Below are positions 57,619 through 64,000 of a stretch of DNA of 64,000 bases, piece by piece. Origin of the DNA: Aristolochia californica. Lineage: Eukaryota; Streptophyta; Magnoliopsida; Piperales; Aristolochiaceae. A program made the position numbers and the translations under genes. The stretch's first letter is position 1. Every line of letters starts with the position of its first letter. The stretch spans positions 11,662,748 through 11,726,747 of the forward strand of contig JARWKL010000006.1 of the NCBI GenBank assembly GCA_029961685.1. Reading direction: 5' to 3'. The notes below the pieces were generated by a model. It was given only the letters and a program-made list of their open reading frames with translations, did not search any database and was not told where the DNA came from.

Positions 57619-58004
57619 TGTAGAATTTAGGATCTCTTGAAAGGAACTTTAGATCAACAAGAAAGAAGAAGAAGAAGAGAGGAGGAGAGGCGAAGAAGAA
57701 GGACGTGGAAGGAGAGAGTTTGGATTAAGGGAGAAGAAGTTTGCATCAAAATGATAATGAGGGCTGGACAAATTTTTGTGAAGAGAGGAGAGTGATTCAA
57801 TACTCTACCTCTTAGTCAATGCCTTTATTTATAGTTTTTACAATGCCCTAAGGGCTACAATTGGATGAAATAAAAGACATAAAAAGAAAACATATTTACA
57901 CTTCTATGCCATCTTTAAGTGAAGTATCATAATTCAAACATATCCCACTCCTTTGACGTGTGAGTTTCTTGATTTGACTTGTGGGCTTTGCCCATCTTCC
58001 ACCA
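57619..58004 (-). repeat. 5' LTR of E3
   Basis: On the plus strand it runs from TGTAGAATTTAGG to CTTCCACCA. It differs from the 3' copy at a scatter of bases and small indels. The TATA box CTATAAATAAAGG lies on the minus strand at 57,834-57,822, about 170 bp into the LTR. Confidence 0.93.
57822..57834 (-). promoter_or_regulatory. TATA box in E3 5' LTR
   Basis: CTATAAATAAAGG on the minus strand, unchanged between the two LTRs; the expected start is near 57,795. Confidence 0.6.
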
Positions 58005-61000
58005 AGGAAAAAGGCGAGGCGGGGGATTTTTAAACTTAGTGTTGACTCTCAATCCATAAGTCATTTCTTACAAAAATATAACCCGTTACGCATGATAAAT
58101 CGCTTTACAATCATCTAAGCTAGTTAGGTCATCTTTTTGTAAGTGCGCAAAATTATGGCTTGTTTGACTCAGGTAAATACCCCACCACACGTTCACTGGA
58201 GAGTTTGATGAACATTTGTTATTCTCTTTAAAAGGTTTGGATCCATAGGTCATTTGCATCTTTAACATGTTTCAAAAATGCATATCCACTTTTAAAACAT
58301 GTGTAGAAAACATTTTCTTATAAAATTTTGAGCTATTAGTGTTGAACTTGTGGAATTTCCCAAACTTATATAAAAAAACTTTTGTGTTCATTTGTGGTGT
58401 GTGAATAAATTTTCTTACTAACATTTTTTATTGTTTTAAACTTGTTTCATTCATAAACTCTAAAATTTTGATTTTGTTGTGGTCTATTGGCATTTTCATC
58501 TCCTTTCTTGTTTACGAGATGAAGGGGGAGTGGAAACTCAAGTTCTGATTTAACAAAAAAACATACATCTAAAATGGAAATTCACAATGCACAAATGTAG
58601 AGGGAGATAATTCCTAAAAGTGTCTGTAATTTTCAGGGATTGTAAACTCTTTTTAGATTTTATATATTAGGTTTTGCAATAGTCGAGAAATGGGGGAGGC
58701 AAGGGATTTTTAAACTGAGTGTTGATTCCCAATGCATAAGTCATTTCTTACAAAAAATATAGTCTGTTATGCATGATAAATTGCTTTACATACATCTATG
58801 ATTGTTTGGACATCTTTTTGTAATTGGGCAAAATAATGGCTTGTTTGACTCGGGTAAATATCCCATCTCATGTTCACTTGTGAATTTAATGAGCGTTTCT
58901 TATTCTCTTTAAAAGGTTTGGATCCATAGGTCATTTGCATATTTAACATATTTCAAGCATGCATATTCATTTTTCAAACATGTATAGAAATCTCTTTCTT
59001 ATAAAATTCAAGCTATTAGGGTTGAACTAGTGGAATTTCCCAAACTTGGATAACAAAACTTTTGTGTACATTTGTGGTGTGTGACTATATTTTATTTACT
59101 TAAATTTTTTATTGTTTTAAACTTTGTTCCACACATAAACTCTAAAATTTTCATTTTTTTGTGATCTATTTGCGTTTTCAGCTCTTTTCATGTTTACCAG
59201 ATGAAGGGGGAGTGGAAACTGAAGTTTTATTTAAGAAAAAAGAATAAATCTAAAATGGAAATGCACAATGCACAAATATAGAGGGAGATAATTCCAAAAT
59301 GTGTTTGTAATTTTTAGGGATTGTAAACTCTTTTTAGTTTTTACATATTAGGTTTTGCAATCGTCGGGAAAAGGGGGACGCGGGGGATTTTAAAACTTAG
59401 TGTTGATTCCAAATCCATAAGTCATTACTTACAAAAATATAGCCCGTTACGCATGATAAATCCCTTTACAATCATCTATGATTGTTTGGTCAGCTTTTTG
59501 AAAGTGGGCCAAATAATGGCTTATTTGACACAGGTAAATAACCCTCTGCACATTCACTTGAGAACTTAATGAGCGTTTGTTATTCTCTTTAAAATATTTG
59601 GATCCATAGGTCATTTACATCTTTAACATGTTTCAATCATGCATATCCATTTTTAAAACAAGTGTAGAAATCACTTTCTTAATAAATTCCAAGCTATTAG
59701 GGTTGAACAACTAGAATTTCACAAACTTGGATAACAAAAATTTTGTGTTCATTTGTGGTGTGTGAATAAATTTGCTTTACTTACATTTATTATTGTTGAA
59801 AATTTTCCATTCATAAACTCGAAAATTTTCATTTTGTTGTGATCTATTTGCGTTTTCAGCTCTTTTCTTGTTTACGAGATGAAGGGGCAGTGGAAACTCA
59901 AGTTTTCATGTAAGAAAAATGTATACTTCTAAAATGAAAATTCGCAATGCAAAAATGTAGAGGGAGATAATTCCAAAAACTATCTATAATTTTTATGGAT
60001 TGTAAACTCCTTTTGGTTTTTAAATATTAGGTTTTGCAATAGTCGGGAAAAGGGGGAGGCGAGGGATTTTTAAACTGAGTATAGACTCCCAATCCATAAG
60101 GGATTTCTTTAAAAAATATAGCCCGTTATGCAAGATAAATCGCTTTACAATCATCTATGATTGTTAGGTCAACTTTTTTCAAGAAGGCAAAATAATGGCT
60201 TGTTTGACTCGGGTATATATCCCACCGCACGTTAACTTGAGAATTTAATGAATGTTTGTTATTCTCTTTAAAAGGTTTGGATCCATAGGTCATTTACATC
60301 ATTAACAAGTTTCAAGCATGAATTTCCAATTTTAAAACAGGTGTAGGAATCACTTTCTTATAAAATTCCAACCTATTAGGGTTGAACTTGTGGAATTTCC
60401 CAAACTTGGATAAAAAAACTTTTGTGTTCATTTGAGGTGTGAAAATAATTTTTCTTTACTTACATTTTTTATTGTTTCAAACTTTTTCCATACATAAACT
60501 CTAAAATTTTCATTTTATTTTTATCTATTTGCATTTTATCTCTTTTCTTGTTTACGAGATGAAGGGGAAGTGGAAACTCAAGTTTTAATTTAAGAAAAAA
60601 GTATCGATCTAAAGTGGAAATGCACAATGCACAAATGTAGAGGGAGATAATTCCAAAAAGTGTTTGTAGTTTTTAGGGATTGTAAACACTTTTTAGTTTT
60701 ATATATTAGGTTTTGCAATCGTCGGTAAAACGAAGAGGCGGGGGATTTTTAAACTGAGTGTTGAGTCCCAATCCATAAGTCATTTCTTACAAAAATATAA
60801 CCCCTTCCATATGATAAATTGCTATTCAATCATCTATGATTTTTAGGTCAGCGTTTTGTAAGTGAGCAAAATAATGGCTTGTTTGACTCGGGTATATATC
60901 CCATCGCATGTTCACTTGAGAATTTGATGAGCATTTGTTATTTTCTTTAAAAGGTTTGGATCCATAGGTCATTTGAATCTTTAACGTGTTTCAAGCATGC

Positions 61001-64000
61001 ATATCCATTTTTAAAACATATGTAGAAAACGTTTTCTTATAAAATTCTGTGCTATTAGGGTTGAACTTTTGGAATTTCCCAAACTTGGATAAATAAACTT
61101 TTGTGTTCATTTGTGGTGTCTGAATAAAATTTCTTACTTACATTTGTTATTGTTTTAAATTTTTTCTACTCATAAACTCTACAATTTTCATTTTGTTGTG
61201 GTCTATTTGTGTTTTCATCTATTTTCTTGTTTACAAGATGAAGGGGGAGAGGAAAGTCAAATTTTGATTTAACAAAAAAGTATACATCTAAAATGGAAAT
61301 TCACAATGCACAAATGTAGAGGGAGATAATTCCAAAATGAGTCGGTAATTTTTAGGGATTGTAAACTTTTTTTAGTTTTTATACATTAGGTTTTTCAATT
61401 GTCAGGAAAAGAGGGAGGCGGGGGATTTATAAACTGAGTGTTGACTCCCAATCTATAAGTCATTTCTTACAAAAATATAGCCTGTTATGCATGATAAATC
61501 ACTTTACAATCATCTATGATGGTTAGGTCAGCTGTTTTCAAGCGGGCAAAATAATGGCTTGTTTTACTTGGGTAAATATCCCTCCGCACGTTAACTTGAG
61601 AATTTAATGAGCATTTGTTATTCTCTTTAAAAGGTTTCGATCCATAGGTCATTTCCATCATTAACATGTTTCAAACATGCATTTCCATTTTTAAAACAAG
61701 CGTAGAAATCTCATTCTTATAAAATTTCATGCTATTAGGGTTGAAAAAGTGGAATTTCCCAAACTTGGATATCAAAACTTTAGTGTTAATTTGTGGTGTG
61801 TGAGGAAAATTTCTTTACTTATATTTATTATTTTTTAAAACTTTTTCCATACATAAACTCTAAAATTTTCATTTTGTTGTGATCTATTTACGTTTTCATC
61901 TCTTTTCTTGTTTAAGGGATGAAGGGGAAGTGGAAACTCAAGTTTTGATTTAAGAAAAAAGTACAAACCTAAAAAGGAAATGCACAACAGACAAATGTAG
62001 AGGGAGATAATTCAAAAAAGTGTCTGTAATTGTTAGGGATTGTTAACTCATTTTAGTTTTTAGATATTAGGTTTTTGCAATCGTCTGGAAAAGGGGGATT
62101 CTTAAACTGAGTGTTGACTCCCAATTCAAAAGTCATTTCTGACAAAAATAATGCCTGTTACGCATGATAAATTGCTTTAGAATTGTCTTTGATAGTTAGG
62201 TCAGCTTTTTGTAAGTTGGCAAAATAATGGCTTGTTTGACTCGGGTAAATATCCCACTGCATGTTCACATGAGAATTTGATGAGCATTTGTTAATTTGTC
62301 AAAAAGGTTTGGATCCATAGGACATTTGCATCCTTAACATCTTTCAAGCATGCATATCCATTGTAAAACATGCATAGAAATATCTTTCTTATTAAATTCC
62401 AAGCTATTAGGGTTGAAAAAATGGAATTTCCCAAACTTGGATAACAAAACTTTTGTGTTCATTTGTGGTATGTGAATATATTTTCTTTAATTACATTTGT
62501 TAAAGTTTTAAACTTTTTCCATTCATAAACTCTACAATTTTCATTTTGTTGTGGTCTTTTAGCGTTTTAATCTCTTTTCTTGTTTACGAGATGTTGGGGG
62601 AGTGGAAACTGAAGTTTTGATTTAAGAAAAAAGAATACATCTAAAATGGAAATGAACAATGCATAAATGTAGAGTGAGATAATATCAAAAAGTTTTTGTA
62701 ATTGTTAGGAATTGTAAATTTATTTTAGTTTTTATATATTAGGTTTTGCAATCATAGAGAAAAGGGGAAGGTGGGGGATTTTTAAACTGTGTGTTGACTC
62801 CCAATCCATAAGTAATTTCATACAAAAATATATCCCATTACGCATAATAAATCATTATACAATCATCTATGATTGCTAGGTCAGGTTTTTGTAAGTGGGG
62901 AAAATAATGGCTTGTTTGACTCAGGTAAATATCCCACCGCACGTTCACTTGAGAATTTAATGAGCGTTTGATATTCTCTTTAAAAGGTTTTGATCCATTG
63001 GTCATTTGCATCTTTAAAATGTTCAATGCATGCATATCCATTTTTAAAACATGCGTAGAAATCTCTTTCTTATGGCTTGTTTGACTCGGGTAAATATCCC
63101 ACCGCCCGTTCACTTGAAAATTTGATGAGAGTTTGTTATTCTCTTTAAAAGGCTTGGATCCATAGGTTATTGACATCTTTCACATGTTTTAAACTTGCAT
63201 ATCCATTTTTCAAATATGTGTAGAAATCTCTTTCATATAAAATTCTTATCTATTAGGGTTGGACTTGTGGAATTTCCCAAACAAGGATAACAAAACTTTT
63301 GTTTTCATTTGTAGTGTGTGAATAAATTTTCTTCACTTACATTTGTTATTGTTTTAAACTTTTTCCATACATAAAATCTTAAATTTTCATTTTGTTTCGA
63401 TCTATTTGTGTTTTCATCTCTTTTCTTGTTTTATAGATGAAGGGGGAGTGGAAACAAAATTTTTGATTTCAGAAAACATTGTACATCTAAAATGGAAATG
63501 CAAAATGTACAAATGTAGAGGGAGATAATTCAAAAAATTGTTAGTAATTTTTAGAGATTGTAAACTCTTTGTAGTTTTTATATATTAGGATTGCAATCGC
63601 CAGGAAAAGGGAGAGACGGGGGATTTTTAAACTTAGTGTTGACTCCCAATCCTTAAGTCATTTTTTACAAAATTATAGCCCGTTACGCATGATAAATCGC
63701 TTTACAATAATCTATGATTGTTAGGTATGCTTTTAAGTTGGCAAAATAATGGCTTGTTTGACTCGGGTAAATATCCCACCGCACGTTCACTTGAGAATTT
63801 AAAGTGTGTTTGTTATTCTCTTTAAAAGGTTTGGATTCATAGGTGATTTGCATCTTTAACATGTTTCAAACATGCATATCCATTTTTAAAACTTGTGTAA
63901 AAATCTCTTTCTAATAAAATTCCATGCTATTCGGTTTGAACTAGTGGAATTTCCTAAACATGGATAACAAAACTTTTGTGTTCATTTGTGGTCTGTGAAT
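58005..64000. repeat. Satellite array, right block
   Basis: About nine monomers, resuming in phase after E3 at AGGAAAAAGGCGAGGCGGGG. Most have the long G-rich core (near 58,690, 59,370, 60,050, 60,730, 61,410, 62,765, 63,605); the one near 62,085 is short. A truncated junction lies near 63,073, where CTTTCTTAT runs straight into GGCTTGTTTGACTCGGG, giving a short monomer. The array continues past the window end. No gene is present. Confidence 0.95.

Larger units (their letters stand above)
52315..58004 (-). mobile_element. E3: complete, decayed Ty1/copia LTR retrotransposon
   Basis: The 5,690-bp element reads from right to left. It has LTRs of 388 and 386 bp, an initiator-Met primer site, a gag-protease-integrase-RT-RNase H order (which defines Ty1/copia), a purine tract and an imperfect 5-bp target duplication. 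All coding parts contain stops, frameshifts or lost catalytic residues, so it is dead. The lineage within copia is not settled. Confidence 0.94.

Overview
The window is plant nuclear heterochromatin, most likely from a eudicot. About 44 kb of the 64 kb is one AT-rich satellite DNA with a monomer of about 670 bp. The array is interrupted by three LTR-retrotransposon bodies whose families (chromodomain Ty3/gypsy, Athila-like Ty3/gypsy, Ty1/copia with initiator-Met primer site) are typical of angiosperms. I found no convincing host gene, tRNA, rRNA or CRISPR. The species cannot be named from the sequence alone.

Layout. 1-35,284: uninterrupted satellite, roughly 53 monomers, with visible higher-order structure: a dimer pattern at about 5.4-10.6 kb, a pattern repeating at about 4.5 kb between about 11.5 and 18.6 kb, A-B-C type multimers at about 24.7-32.3 kb, and an almost exact 830-bp tandem duplication at 32,617-34,276. 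35,285-41,434: a complete but decayed chromovirus-like Ty3/gypsy element (E1, plus strand) with 885/900-bp LTRs and a GAAGG target duplication. 41,435-42,731: two satellite monomers. 42,732-50,449: a chimeric element (E2). Its 5' LTR, primer site and gag start belong to a relative of E1, but from about 44,372 onward it is an Athila-like RT-RNase H-integrase followed by an unrelated 1.57-kb 3' LTR. 50,450-52,314: satellite. 52,315-58,004: a complete, decayed Ty1/copia element on the minus strand (E3) with 388/386-bp LTRs. 58,005-64,000: satellite.

How the parts relate. E1 and E3 interrupt the satellite cleanly: the monomer phase is continuous across each and a 5-bp target duplication is visible. 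E2 does not. The satellite phase jumps across it and its two LTRs belong to different families, so it looks like the product of recombination between two separate insertions with loss of the DNA between them. All coding regions are broken by stops or frameshifts. The Athila-like pol is the least damaged: apart from one missing T in a T-run, its RT, RNase H and D,D35,E integrase motifs are intact. No gene here appears to serve the host. The points of interest are the satellite's evolution, the chimeric element, the structured LTR leaders and the methylation-type decay of E1.

Limits: all alignments were made by eye. Satellite sub-block borders are good to about one monomer; LTR ends, target duplications and motif positions are good to a base or two.
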